Source: Nymphaea colorata
Taxonomy: Eukaryota; Streptophyta; Magnoliopsida; Nymphaeales; Nymphaeaceae
DNA: 64,000 bases
Assembly: GCF_008831285.2 (NCBI RefSeq)
Contig: NC_045150.1
Span: forward strand, 13,995,868 to 14,059,867
Reading direction: 5' to 3'
The translations under genes and the position numbers were made by a program. The notes beneath the pieces are model-generated. The model saw only the letters and a list, made by a program, of their open reading frames with translations. It made no database searches and was not told where the DNA came from. Shown one piece after another: positions 1 through 10,190 of this stretch (position 1 is the first letter of the stretch; the number at the start of each line of letters is the position of its first letter).

Positions 1-59
1 TGTTTGGTAAAAAATCCTTTCCATTCATACTTGTTTTTTATTTCAGCCCTTTGTTCTTA

Positions 60-1090
60 TTATTATGATTTTTTTTAATGCTTCAAAAGGAAAATACTAA
101 TCCCCTGATTCAGCTGGTCAGAGAACAAGGCATTGATGAAGAAATCAATTTCAATGATGATAATAAAATCACGATTGATGAACTTGAAGTGGGTAGTTCC
201 TGTTTTACTGTTCGAACTTTGAAGTAATATTCAAGGTGGAGACATTGATTTAGAATCAGATATTTGATCAATGATACTGTTTTGAAAAAATCGGATGCAG
301 AAAAAAATTTAATATTAGCTATTCTTAGCTGTTTGATTCCATAAGTCTGAGACATTTTTCACAATTAGCTGAATCCATAGATCAAATTGTATAAGATCAT
401 CATAATAAACATATCACAAAATTGGCTGATGTACCCATTTGGTTCCATAGCCAATTCACGACATTGAATCAAACCACGAATAGATGCTCTATTAATTTAA
501 AACAAATTGCTTATGGATGGGATTTTGTTACCATGGATAACTGATGCTAGCCATCAAACTTGCCCTGAGACTTATAGTGACATTAAATCAAGCAAACATA
601 TGGCCGAAATGAGAGAAGGAGATACCTTGAAAAAGGTCAAAGTCCGTTCCGCTTTTCTCCTACCCTTGGGGTTCAGGGCTGCTTTATACATCGCCGAAAT
701 GAGTATACAACCTTGACCATTAATGGTCAGCATATTGCATTGAGTTTGCATGTCATTTCAGCCACATGAAAAAACTCTCTTGTCTACATTTTAGTAAAAG
801 AATGATAGAATGGTTCATGTCACTTATTAGGTCCAATTGTCCCAGGCACTGACAGGAAGGTCTACACTAAATTAATGTGATTTTGGATTTCTGTAATAAC
901 CACTCTCTCTGATCAAGCTCTATGGATGTGTTTCAATACTGTGGAACTAGCATGGGTCCAGTCCCATACATCAACTAAGTTAATGTACACAAATAATAGA
1001 TGCATTCACCTTAACTGAAAGAATGACATTTTTCAAAAGTACATACTAGAATATGATGATAAATTGGTTTTAGAAGCTAGATCATTGCGA
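60..1090 (+). pseudogene. Broken coding-like sequence, family not recognised
   Basis: Several plus-strand stretches read like protein but are cut by stops and frame changes: about 80-225, 411-530 and 507-716 are the longest, and weaker pieces continue to about 1090. Composition and codon-like periodicity suggest a decayed gene or a retroelement/viral-like polyprotein rather than random DNA. No catalytic motif, zinc knuckle or reverse transcriptase box is visible, so I cannot name the family. It lies directly upstream of the LINE, and the CT-rich tract at 1120-1140 marks the change. It could be an unrelated older insertion. Confidence 0.3.
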
Positions 1091-1114
1091 TGTAATTCTA
1101 GTGAATGAATTTAA

Positions 1115-1786
1115 ATGTCTCCTCTCTCTCTCTCTCTCTTCTTGGGTACATCAGCATGGACCTTCTTTGCTTATCGTGAGGAGACCAAATTGTCTGTGAT
1201 TTCTCACGCCTGCGTTCGTACTTTGTTGCGTCAACCGTCATTTGGGTTTCTTTCGACTAATACTGCTGCTGGCGGCATCTTGTTGGCCTGGACTCTGCCT
1301 CTTACGGGGGTTGTGGTGCATATTGGTAAATACTCTATCTCAGTCATTCTCAATGGTCTCTGGCCCAATGGCCCGATCTTAGTTACTGTGGTCTATGGCC
1401 CTTGCGTTGGGGCCTTGTGTGACCAACTTTGGGATGAACTACATCATGCTCGTCAGCTTGTTTCCTCACCTTGGCTTTTGGTAGGGGTCTTCAATTGTTT
1501 GCTTAGCCCTGCCAACTCTTCATCCCCTATCTCTTATGGTCCGTCTATGTCTGCTTTTCGCTCCTTCATTGATGAGTTCGGTCTTTTTGACGTGCCCTTG
1601 AGTAATGACAAGTTTACTTGGTCCAACAATAGGAATCCTTCGATTCTTCGTAGGTTGGACTGGGTCTTGATCTCACCTGAGTTGTTCTCTACCTTTCCTT
1701 CATCCGCCTTGGTTATTGGGCCGAGGCACTTGTCTAATCATGCTCCACTGCTCCTTTCCCTTCTTCGGGGTAGGGCTCGTATCTAG
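1115..1786 (+). pseudogene. LINE endonuclease domain fragment
   Basis: This is the longest open stretch of the plus-strand LINE (223 codons). It matches the exonuclease/endonuclease/phosphatase fold of plant LINE ORF2 by order of motifs: an ETK-like glutamate, VYGP, the degraded GDFN (VFN), FTWSN, a LDWVLIS block in place of LDRVLVS, and a degraded SDH.PL block (SNHAPLL). Several residues that bind metal or catalyse target nicking are changed, so activity is unlikely. The start at 1115 is only the first ATG. The true N terminus of ORF2, with its WNxRGL motif, is not present upstream. Confidence 0.75.
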
Positions 1787-2212
1787 CGCGCCAGGTTCCG
1801 TTTTGAGCTTTGGTGACTCCGAGATGAGTCCTTTGTGACTGTGTCCCTAAATGGTGGGCTTGCACCATCAATGGTAGGTGGGCTGCTTTCAGGCTCTCCT
1901 AGAAGTTACACTCCATCAGGAGGGAGGTTTTTGCCTAAAAGCATATTTTCTGGAGCGGCAAGTTTTCTGAGGTGACCGGTTGGGATGAGGAGATCTTGTC
2001 CCTCCATTCTTCTTCTGACAATCTTTCTGCGGATCAGTCTTCCCGCCTCCTTTGTCTTTAGTGCATGGATCAAGAGTAGCAGATTAGGGAGTCCATCCAC
2101 TGGCAGCAGCGTTCTAGATTGGATTGGCTTTCGTATGGAGACCATAATTCTAGATTCTTTCATTTAGCCGCATCTCAAAGGCACCGTCAAACGTTGTTCC
2201 AATCCATGGTTA

Positions 2213-3700
2213 TTGGGCACAAGGTTTTTCATGGTGATGACATTCTTCCGGCTCTACTGTAAGCCTCTTTGCTTTCGTGCCCCACTGCCAGACTTTCACC
2301 TCTCCTCCCTCTCTGTCTCGTATGCTATCTCTCTTGCGCAGCCCTTCATGTACCAAGAAATCAAGAATGTTGTTTGGGCCCTCGGCTCTGGTAAGGTGCC
2401 TGGCTTTGATGGTTTCCCCGTTCAATTTTTTTGCACCTTTTGGGAGGCTTGTAGCACTGATGTGTTTGCATTTTATGATGAATTTGCCTCCAACTTCATC
2501 TTTCTTAAGGAATTTAATCGAGCCACCTGCGTCTTGATGCCTAAGTGTCCTAACCCTAAGGACATCAACCACTTTTGCCCAATCTCCATTTTAGGCACAC
2601 CTTACAAGATTATTGCTAAATTTCTTTTCTTGTGGCTTGCACCTATTATGCCTACTATCATTAACCCCTTCCAAATTGCATTCATCAAGGGTTGCCGTTT
2701 GTAGGACACGGTTGTCCTAGCCAATGAGGTTGTTCACTCTCTATGTTGTCTACGTCTTCCTTCCTTCATCATTCTTTTCTTCATCATTAAGTTGGACATC
2801 TCTAAGGCTTTTGATTCGGCTAGTTGGGAGTTCCTTTCTGACCTGCTCACCCGCCTTGCTTTTGGTCAAACGTTTTAGCAGTGGATCCTTTCGCTTGTCA
2901 CTAGGGCCCAGCTTGATGTCTCCTTCAATGAGATGTGTGGTGATTTCTTCTGTCTCGGTCGAGGCCTCCGTCAGGGTTATCCGTTATCGCCTTTGCTTTT
3001 CAACTTAGTTGTCAAGTACTTTTCTGCGTTATTTCATCATGCTGCGATTGTTAACTTCTTTACGTCACATTCACTCCCCCACTTACAGGCCTTCTCCACC
3101 CTTCAGTATGTTGACGACTTTCTCATGTTTGGCATTGCTTCCCGCCAACAAATTGTGAGAACTTAGTTCATCTTTTTGGTTTTTGAGTTCATCTCGGGTC
3201 TTTCTGTTAATTCCTCTAAATGCCACATTTCTCTCATTCACGTGGATGCAGCCACGGTGCTTCTTGCGAAAGCTTGCTTTGGGTGTAAGGTAGCTGACCT
3301 GCCTGCTCATGGACTACTTAGGTGTTCAGATTACGCTGGTGCCTCCTGCTCTCTCTTTTTGGAATGGAGTGGAACAAAAGCTTGTGAATCGCCTTCAGTG
3401 TTGGCAAAGAAAGCTTCTTTCTCTCTCTGGTCGTATTACTCTTGCTAAACTTGTTTTTTGTCTGTCCTCATCCATGCTTTGGTGGACTTTCGACCTCCTT
3501 TGGTTGTTATGAGAAAGTTTGATATAATTATTTGTAAATTTATCTGGGATGGTGATCGTTCTTCGGATTGCCTTGCGCATTGGGATATGGTTGCCCTTCC
3601 ACGTCTTCTTAGGGGTGCTGGGGTTACCAACCTTAGTCGGGCATGTGAGTCCTTCCTGTGTTCTTGGTGGTGATGTCTAGCAACTAAGCATTCTCCTATC
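2213..3700 (+). pseudogene. LINE reverse transcriptase domain, frameshifted
   Basis: The reverse transcriptase of the same LINE is spread over several overlapping frames. Visible blocks in order are: an IKNVVWALGSGKVPGFDGFP segment near 2360, the TCVLMPK and HFCPISILG region near 2525-2590, ISKAFDSASWEF near 2800, the RQGYPLSPLLF block near 2970, the YVDD catalytic box at 3107-3118 and the YLGVQI / CWQRKLLSLSGRITLAK block at 3310-3450. The order and spacing are those of plant L1 elements. A TAG at 2702 and further frameshifts rule out a functional product. Confidence 0.8.
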
Positions 3701-4640
3701 ACCCTATTCATTTGTTCCAAATTTGACCTGCATTCCCCTAGTGTTTGGAATAGTTCCATCTCCCACACCTCTCGCTCCCACTTTTGGAGTGACCTGCTTT
3801 CTGCCCTTCCCCTTTTCCTCCGGCTTGTTGACCTCCCTTCATTTGCACCTCCATCTTGGCCTCTTTCACCTTCTCAGGAATTCACTTTTTATTCTTGCTA
3901 CCTGGCCTCCTTTAGTTCTTCTATTGCGTCGCTCCCACCCCGGTCCCTTTGGTCCCCATCCCTTTCTTCTCATGCCATTGCTTTTGTCTAGCTTTTTATT
4001 ACTGGCCACATCAACACTTTTGACGACTTACAATGTCTTGGCATCAGTGTAGCTAACCAGTGTCCTGTTTCTCTCACCGCGGCTGAGTCTCGGGTCCATC
4101 TTTTTACTTTTTGTCCTTTCTTCTTTAGTGTTCTCGCCTTTGCATGGTCTTTCCTTGTTACCAGCCTTTCAGACCGACCCTCCATTCGTCTTATTTTTCT
4201 CTTTTCTCCTCCCCCCCACTTGTTTACTTCTTGGGGGCGAGTCTGGAGGTTGTGGCTCATTTCCTCTTAGTGGCATATTTGGAAGGAGTGCAACAAGAGG
4301 GTCTTTAGGAGCACCTTCTCATCGTCAGATGCTGTGGCTCGTCTTGTACAGAGGGATGTCCATTTTGCTATTCGGCTACAGCGCCGTCCTCCGTCTGCGG
4401 CTAGGTGACTGTGCTGCTCCATCTATCAACTCTCTCTCCACCTCTCTTATTTCGCTTTACTATGCGATTGTCTTTTATATTTCATCTTTTATTTATGTTT
4501 TTGCAGTTTGTTCTTGTACTTAGGGGACTTATTGTTCTCAAATTTTGCTATGAATTCCCATTTTATCGGCTCTCTCTCTCTCTCTCTCTCTTACACACAC
4601 ACACTTACTTGGATGCGCACATATATAGGAAGCTTCAAAT

Positions 4641-4838
4641 CTGCCCGATGTTGTATGGTTGCCAAATGCTTAAAATTAAAAAAAGCTGTCACTAAAGGCA
4701 CAACAAATGGTAGCTATAAATACCGCAAATTAATTGTTGCATTGTAAGCTATGAATTGCTGCATTATAAACCGATACTAATATTACTTCCGTGCTGACTG
4801 CGTTTTAGCAATGGAATTTCAATTTTTTGCCACATGAC
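4641..4838. other. AT-rich spacer between LINE and MITE
   Basis: Unassigned AT-rich sequence between the LINE 3' end and the fold-back element. No gene, RNA or repeat recognised. Confidence 0.4.
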
Positions 4839-5102
4839 AGATTTTTTATGGGAATTATCTGGGGAATTGATTTTAAGATGATAGTGGAGGAGATTAAATT
4901 GAAAAAAATGGAAACCTAGTTATATGTTTAAGAGACTAAAATACCCCTCAAAAGTGACAAAAACTCAATTAAGAAAACTCATTTGTTTCCTCCATTGAGG
5001 AGTATTATAGTCTCACGACACAAGAACTGGGTTTCTATTTTTCAACTTAATCACCATTGTTAGATCTCCTCAAGTGCCAAGCAATTCCCATCAAATCCAA
5101 CA
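4839..5102. mobile_element. Fold-back MITE-like element
   Basis: The left arm (about 4839-4960) and right arm (about 4985-5102) are imperfect reverse complements over almost their whole length. Matching landmarks are a GGGAATT block near each outer end, the GATTAAATTGAAAAA block (left, near 4892) against its complement near 5035, and GAGACTAAAATACCCCTC (left, near 4931) against its complement near 5000. Only a short loop separates the arms. There is no coding capacity. This is the structure of a non-autonomous DNA transposon that folds back on itself. The superfamily is not determined because no clear target-site duplication was found. Confidence 0.55.
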
Positions 5103-5322
5103 TATAAGACCTAGTGGGTATATTAGTAACAGAGTTATATGGGGTTGGTGTGGGCAGTTTCCCATACCAGCCCACCAAATTTCCTTTACTTTTATATAAG
5201 TTCTCTCAATTCTTTTTTATATATTAGTGCCTCTTAAGACATTAGAGCTTTTAAAATGGTGCTCCTATTAGTCCAAAAATTGTAGCTCCACCAATATATA
5301 TATATATATATATATATGAAAC
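5103..5322. repeat. AT-rich spacer with (TA)n tract
   Basis: Short noncoding spacer ending in a TA microsatellite at about 5294-5317, directly before the WAT1-like exon. No other feature recognised. Confidence 0.5.
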
Positions 5323-5710
5323 AAATTGGAGAAGCTTCAAAGGAGGAGCCGAGCAAGCCAGGCGAAGGTGATTGGGACCTTCATAGGGTTGGGTGGAGCT
5401 GCGCTACTCACCTTCTGCAAGGGCTCAAGACTTGAGCTCTGGTCCATTAATGCCCACCTTGTGCGCCGCCATGCTGGGTTGCCGGAGCTGGGCAACCTAG
5501 AGCTGGCCTCGCTCTTGGCTACAGCCAACACTTTGTGCTGTGCCATATGGTTCATCATCCAGGTTACTCGCTTAAGCATATCCACCAAATCAATTATGTT
5601 CCATTGTTTCTTCTAACGAGAATAGAATTAATTAAATTAATTGTTTAATTAAATTGAGACAGACGAAGATGAGCGACAGGTATCCGTACCCATATACGAG
5701 CACTGCGATG
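5323..5710 (+). pseudogene. WAT1-related (EamA/nodulin MtN21-like) transporter, two-exon fragment
   Basis: WAT1-related proteins are plant membrane carriers of the drug/metabolite transporter superfamily; some move auxin or other small molecules. Exon one (5323-5562) reads LEKLQRRSRASQAKVIG, then GLGGAALLTFCKGS, then an ELW segment and a hydrophobic helix ending AIWFIIQ. This is the stretch joining the two EamA halves. A GT donor follows at 5563. After a 100-bp intron ending in ACAG, exon two begins at 5663 and reads TKMSDRYPYPYTSTAM, the expected continuation in this family. A further GT follows at 5711. The first EamA half, the downstream exons and a start codon are absent (a stop lies just upstream at 5317-5319), so this is a relic of a gene of about 350-400 residues. 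Confidence 0.75.
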
Positions 5711-6460
5711 GTATTTTTCTCACTTTTCTTCCTTTTTGTTCAAGCTTATCATATTATAGTTAAAAAGCCTCACCGTTTACAATGTCAAAACAATAGTTGT
5801 AACTGTTATATAGACTAGTCAACCATTAAACTGTTGTTGATGTTAGGAATCATTTGACAATAGTGACACGGAGTGAATATTCCGTAGACCTGCCCTAATG
5901 AATAGAGAATATTCATAAAACACTTTGGAGTATATTCATGGACCATTAGTATTATATGAATCTACCATATTCTTTGGGGCCCATTCATGGATCATCCACG
6001 CCCAATAACCCTTTGGAGTTAAACTATTGAAATTAGTGGCGGACTCATAATTACATGCTCTGATGTGGTTCTGTGGGGGGAGGCATTTTTGTTTGCTTAA
6101 AAGGCAATTAAGTTTCACCTTTCCACATTTATCCTTATGGGAGGCAGTATTGACTCTTTCTTATGTGAGGCATTTTAGTCATTTGGCACCAAAGCATTGA
6201 GTTCAAGTGCTCGAACATTATTTTTGTTTCAGCGTGTTGAGTCTCTTTGACAAAGGTAAGTGAGACAAAATCTTGCTTTCTTACTCCATTTCATATGAGA
6301 TTTGGATTAAGTGCAAGGGACAGGTGTGAAGCCACAAATGGGCCTCTGTGGGCAACTGCCCACACAGACCATTTGGTGCTGAAGTGATGCTAAACAAGAG
6401 TTATAAATGAGTCAATATGAGAGACGTTGTTGCTTGCTAATGCTTGTAAAACCGTGTACC
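5711..6460. other. Unassigned intergenic DNA
   Basis: No gene or mobile element recognised in this stretch. The short open frame at 5936-6118 on the minus strand has no recognisable motif and is taken as chance. Confidence 0.4.
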
Positions 6461-6462
6461 GC

Positions 6463-6535
6463 GTGCCTTCTTTCGGTGAAAACGTGCTTTGGATTATGTA
6501 GACTTAGGTGCCCGTAAACTTCAAACCTTCCTCCT
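6463..6535 (+). repeat. Left copy of imperfect direct repeat flanking the ATL fragment
   Basis: A segment holding GTGAAAACGTGCTTTGGATTA and GTAAACTTCAAACCTTC is repeated in the same orientation at 7096-7172, with a few substitutions and a short length difference. The two copies enclose about 560 bp that includes the ATL-like fragment. Confidence 0.6.
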
Positions 6536-6789
6536 TCCTTATTACGTCACACCCTGTCAGAGTAAATTAAGAGCTACCACTTTGAGAAAGGGTGTGCTGC
6601 TTTTGCTGTTGAGGTTGATGGCGATAGGTGATGTGAGTCACTCAGCCTGGCTACTAGTACTTACCATGGGCTTCTTATTAGAACGCCACCCTCATCCACC
6701 ATCCCCCGTTTCCCCGGGCCTTTCATTTTTTTTTATTTACTTTTTTTTTAAATGTGTGTTGTCCTATCCTCGTCCTGGATATGAATGAA

Positions 6790-6875
6790 TGAAACAAAAG
6801 CACCGATTCGGTAGACGGCCTTACATGTAGACCACAAGCACGTTGCTTCGAGTCCGGGCGCTCTCTGTCTCTCCC
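6790..6875 (+). repeat. Possible tRNA-derived SINE head (A and B box-like)
   Basis: The stretch has an A-box-like CGGTAGACGGCC and, about 40 bp downstream, a B-box-like GCTTCGAGTCC. This is the spacing of an internal Pol III promoter in tRNA-derived SINEs. No full tRNA cloverleaf is evident and no poly-A tail was delimited, so the call is tentative. Confidence 0.25.
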
Positions 6876-6909
6876 TGTCTCTCTAGCTCTCTGTGAAGAT
6901 GGAGAAACG

Positions 6910-7092
6910 ATGACAGACGTGTCAGTTCCATTGCTGCTGCTCTTAGTTTTGCCGGTCGCCGTCTCCGGCCAAAATTTTAATGCACCATGGCGGTTTTCTT
7001 TTCCTTCGCCCGACGACCCCTTGAGCTCAAACCAGTCATTTCACCCGTCGATGGTCGTGGTCATTATGGTGCTGATACGCGTGTTCTTCTAA
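6910..7092 (+). pseudogene. N-terminal fragment resembling an ATL RING-H2 E3 ligase
   Basis: The 60-residue frame begins MTDVSVPLLLLLVLPVAVSG, a good secretory signal peptide. After a short polar stretch it reads SFHPSMVVVIMVLIRVFF and stops. In ATL-family plant ubiquitin ligases, a signal or transmembrane start is followed by a helix of the type (S/D)PSMAVIIVVLISAFF just before the GLD motif and the RING-H2 finger. Here the frame ends inside that helix, and no GLD or RING-H2 cysteines follow. It therefore looks like a truncated copy. A CT-rich leader precedes the ATG, as in many plant 5' UTRs. It could also be an unrelated secreted peptide; the ATL assignment rests on one motif. Confidence 0.45.
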
Positions 7093-7095
7093 AAC

Positions 7096-7172
7096 TGCGT
7101 CCCTTCTTTGCCTTTTTGGAGTGAAAACATGCTTTGAATCATGCGTGCCTGTAAACTTCAAACCTTCTTCTG
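7096..7172 (+). repeat. Right copy of imperfect direct repeat
   Basis: Partner of the copy at 6463-6535; the shared core is GTGAAAACATGCTTTGAATCA and GTAAACTTCAAACCTTC. Confidence 0.6.
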
Positions 7173-7480
7173 CCCGGTACCCGGCCCGGGCCCGGGTCCG
7201 GAACCAATGGTGGCCAAGGTCGGCCCAACAGGGGTCGACCGAGCCTGTAAATACTATTTTTTAATCAATAATATATATATTTTATATTTAAAATATAATT
7301 TATATTTAGAAAATTATAATTTAAAAACATTTTTTTATTGCCACTGGGCTAGGCCAGGGCGAGCCCGGACCCAATACTCGGACATCTGGCCAGGGCCTGG
7401 GCCCAAATTTTGTGTTGTTGGGCCCGATCCTGCCCGTTCTTACTGGGCCTGCCTGGCCCGACGCTCACCCATAGTAACAA
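7173..7480. mobile_element. GGCCCG-rich non-autonomous element
   Basis: Two GC-rich arms built on CCCGG/GGGCCC words (7173-7245 and 7340-7475) surround an AT-rich core with TATATATTTTATATTTAAAA-like sequence (7255-7335). This layout, with self-complementary GGCCCG words in the arms, is seen in small non-autonomous plant DNA transposons, often hAT-like. The 126-residue open frame across it (7141-7521) is low-complexity Gly-Pro sequence and is not taken as a gene. No target-site duplication was fixed. Confidence 0.4.
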
Positions 7481-7647
7481 AGCCTTCAAAACCATTTAAG
7501 AATAATATTAAAAAGAAATAGCATATGACACCTAGTGCTAATGTATTGGTTTATAAATTGAATTGCTTTTCCACCAACGTCCGATTTAAACAGTGGTGGA
7601 GTCACGTGTGGACTTAAATTAATTTTCCGTTTTTAAAGACATCTTTA

Positions 7648-7651
<4 letters not shown>

Positions 7652-7687
<36 letters not shown>
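7652..7687. repeat. (TA)n microsatellite
   Basis: Uninterrupted TA dinucleotide repeat. Confidence 0.95.
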
Positions 7688-7688
<1 letters not shown>

Positions 7689-8232
7689 TCTACATATGAG
7701 TATTTCTAAACGAGCGATTTTTCTCTTTCCACCACTGGATTTAACTCATTTTTTAAGTACAGCTGCAGTTGATGTTTGGTAAATTGTGTCTCTGATTGAT
7801 TCAAGTTCTCAATAAAAAGAACTTTTCTCTTCTCTCGTGTATGTAGGCTAATATGCCGAACCACGTAATCTTTTGTGTGCCATAGTTAATTGTAAAATTG
7901 GTGTAACAGTCACCAAAATCTCAACTTGGAATCAGAGCAAAAGGGATTCTGGTGATTTCCTACAATTCCGGCCACCTGAGTTTGTTCCGGTGACCAAACG
8001 TGATCCTATCGGAGTCGCCCATCCTTGTGATGCTCATCTGAGAAATTGGAGTTGAATTTGAGTGGTATCCTGCAAAAAAATTGAGGACGACAGTGTTGCT
8101 GCTGGAAAACAAGGGGCGATTGGCAAGCAAAGAGGGCTCCTCTACCACCACCACCTTTTCCATCGTCCTCCCCTCCACCTTCCTCCTCGAGCTACCATGT
8201 GCCTCCAACATTGTTTGCAGAAGGGCCAGCTC
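7688..8232. other. Unassigned DNA
   Basis: No recognisable gene. Short frames near 7873-8055 and 8062-8310 have coding-like patches but no motif that I can name. Confidence 0.35.
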
Positions 8233-8584
8233 TTTTCACATGGCTTACAGAGAAATGGATTTATGGTAACCGAGTTGAGGAAGGTCAAGTGTTCAATGCT
8301 CAACGGGTAATTTTCAAACAAACAGATGTGATTATTTCCAGCATTTGATTGTCATAAATAGTGTCCACAAACCATATACATGTTTCCTTGAACAAAAATG
8401 GTGCTTTTTTTTCACATGGGTTACAGAGAAATAGATGTATGGTAACCGAGTTGAGGAAGGTCAAGAGTTCAATGCTCAAAGGGTACTGTTTCAAACAAAT
8501 GTGAGGTGATTATTTCCTGCATTTGATTGTTAGATATATAAATCATGTCCACAACCACATATTTCCTTGAACAAAAATATGGTG
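8233..8584 (+). repeat. Tandem duplication, about 176-bp unit, two copies
   Basis: The segment with TTACAGAGAAATGG, GGTAACCGAGTTGAGGAAGG and GATTATTTCCAGCATTTGAT recurs 176 bp downstream with about ten to fifteen percent difference. Examples are TTACAG at 8245 and 8421. Both copies end in a TTCCTTGAACAAAAAT block. Nature of the unit unknown. Confidence 0.85.
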
Positions 8585-8971
8585 TTTTTATGTTACCCTC
8601 TAAATATGGTATGAAAATGAACATAGTAATATCTTGTAATGTTCTCAAATTGATATGGCATCAGGAGTTTGTAACCCAGAGGAACATAGGTGAGCGCTAG
8701 AAATATATTGAAAACCATAATTATAAATTTTCACCCTATAGAGTACCAAAGCTTGTTGTATACGCCGCCCCCCCATGTGTGAATTTTCTTGCGCTATTTT
8801 GTCACGACAAAAATGCTCATGAATCATAATTAATACAAAAAGAATTTTTTTGTAGGGACAACAAAAAGAACTTCAAAAAGAAGATTTGAGGATTCGATAA
8901 TAATGAAACTTGTCGGTTTATATATGCAAATCGTTATGACTAATATACCTTTCTAAGTGGTAACAAAGTTT
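8585..8971. other. Unassigned left flank of the satellite array
   Basis: AT-rich sequence with no recognised gene. Satellite-like words begin to appear from about 8890 and the array is clear from about 8972. Confidence 0.4.
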
Positions 8972-8981
8972 CAATCATTGT

Positions 8982-10190
8982 ACATGTAATAACAAGTGAA
9001 ACGCATTAGGCTAATGATAAGCGATCGAACGAAAGACGTGAATCTCATTTTTTCGTACAAACTTTTAGTTTGAACAATTTAAATCATCGTTATAGATGTA
9101 ATAACAAGTGAAACACGTTATATTAACTGAAATACAGCAAGTAAATAACTTAAATGTCATTTATGTTCATACAAGCTTGTAATTTCATTCCTTTAAATCA
9201 TTCAACATGCATGTTTAAGCACATTCACGCATTAGTTTGTGATTCAAGTCATTCAATTGATCCCTTATAGTTAACCTAATGTGTTTCACTGTTTATTACT
9301 TCTATAAAGATCGATTTAAATGGTTGAAATCACCAGTTCATATAGTTAAAAATGGAATCTACGCATTAGTTTCATCCCTAGTACTTAATCGAAAGAATTC
9401 AACTTGTCGTTACATCTATAGTACGCGATATAAGCGATTGAAATCAGTTGTTCGTATAAACACGAGTGTGATTTAAGCGATTCATTTGATCACACATATT
9501 TAATTGAATGTTTTTAACTTGTTAGTACATCCGTTTTGAATGATTTATTTGATTGAAATCACAAGTTTGTATGAGAATGAATAAGATTCAAGTCGTTAAT
9601 TTGCTCTCCTATATTTAATCTAATGTGTTTCACTTGTTATTACATGTGTAATGAATGATTTAAATGATTGAAATCACAAGTTCATATGGATACAAGTGGG
9701 ATCTATTCTTTTGTTTGACCCCTTTCACTTAATTCAATGAAACAAAAAGTTCTGCTTATTTGACTAACTACGAGCATCAAACTAATGTATACATCAGATT
9801 TGTGTCCATATGAGTTGGTGATTTCAATCATTTAAATCATTACTTATACATGTAATAACAAGTGAAACACATTAGATTAACTATAAAAGAGCAAACGAAC
9901 CACTTGAATTTCGTTCATTTTCATGCAAACTTGTGATTTAAATCAACTAAATCAGTCAACGTGGATGTGGCAACAAGATAATCACAATCAATGAAATATG
10001 CGTGCTCAGATGAATCGCTTAAATCCCACTCGCATTGATACAAACTTGTGATTTCAATTCATTAGATCCTTACTATTGATGTAACTACAAGTTCAACTCA
10101 TTGGATTGACTACAAGAGATCAAACTAATGCGTAGATCCCATTTGCATCCATTTGAACTTGTGATTTCAATCAACAAAATCAATCATTGT
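8982..10190 (+). repeat. Satellite domain 1, higher-order half-unit A1 (1209 bp)
   Basis: Starts at the landmark ACATGTAATAACAAGTG. Forward monomers run to about 9225, reverse-oriented monomers from about 9225 to 9740, then forward monomers again. Type A is marked by AATGAAACAAAAAGTTCTG at about 9738. Confidence 0.8.

Larger units (their letters stand above)
1115..4640 (+). mobile_element. Degenerate plant LINE (non-LTR retrotransposon), ORF2 remnant
   Basis: This is a decayed L1-type ORF2. The AP endonuclease-like part is open from 1115 to 1786. It keeps an E-T-K-like glutamate near residue 23, a VYGP motif and an FTWSN motif, but the GDFN motif reads VFN and the SDH motif reads SNH, so the nuclease is probably dead. 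The N-terminal WNxRG part is missing. The reverse transcriptase lies in at least four frames between about 2200 and 3700. It has an ISKAFDS block near 2800, RGLRQGYPLSPLLFNL near 2960 and YVDD at 3107-3118 in place of the usual YADD. A zinc-binding C-terminal part seems to run to about 4525, followed by CT and CA simple repeats and AT-rich sequence. Stops and frameshifts throughout make it non-autonomous. No target-site duplication could be fixed. Confidence 0.85.

Noticed and set aside
7141-7521. 126-codon Gly-Pro-rich open frame
   Set aside because: Produced by the GGCCCG-rich arms of a non-coding element and then AT-rich core; no protein family fits.
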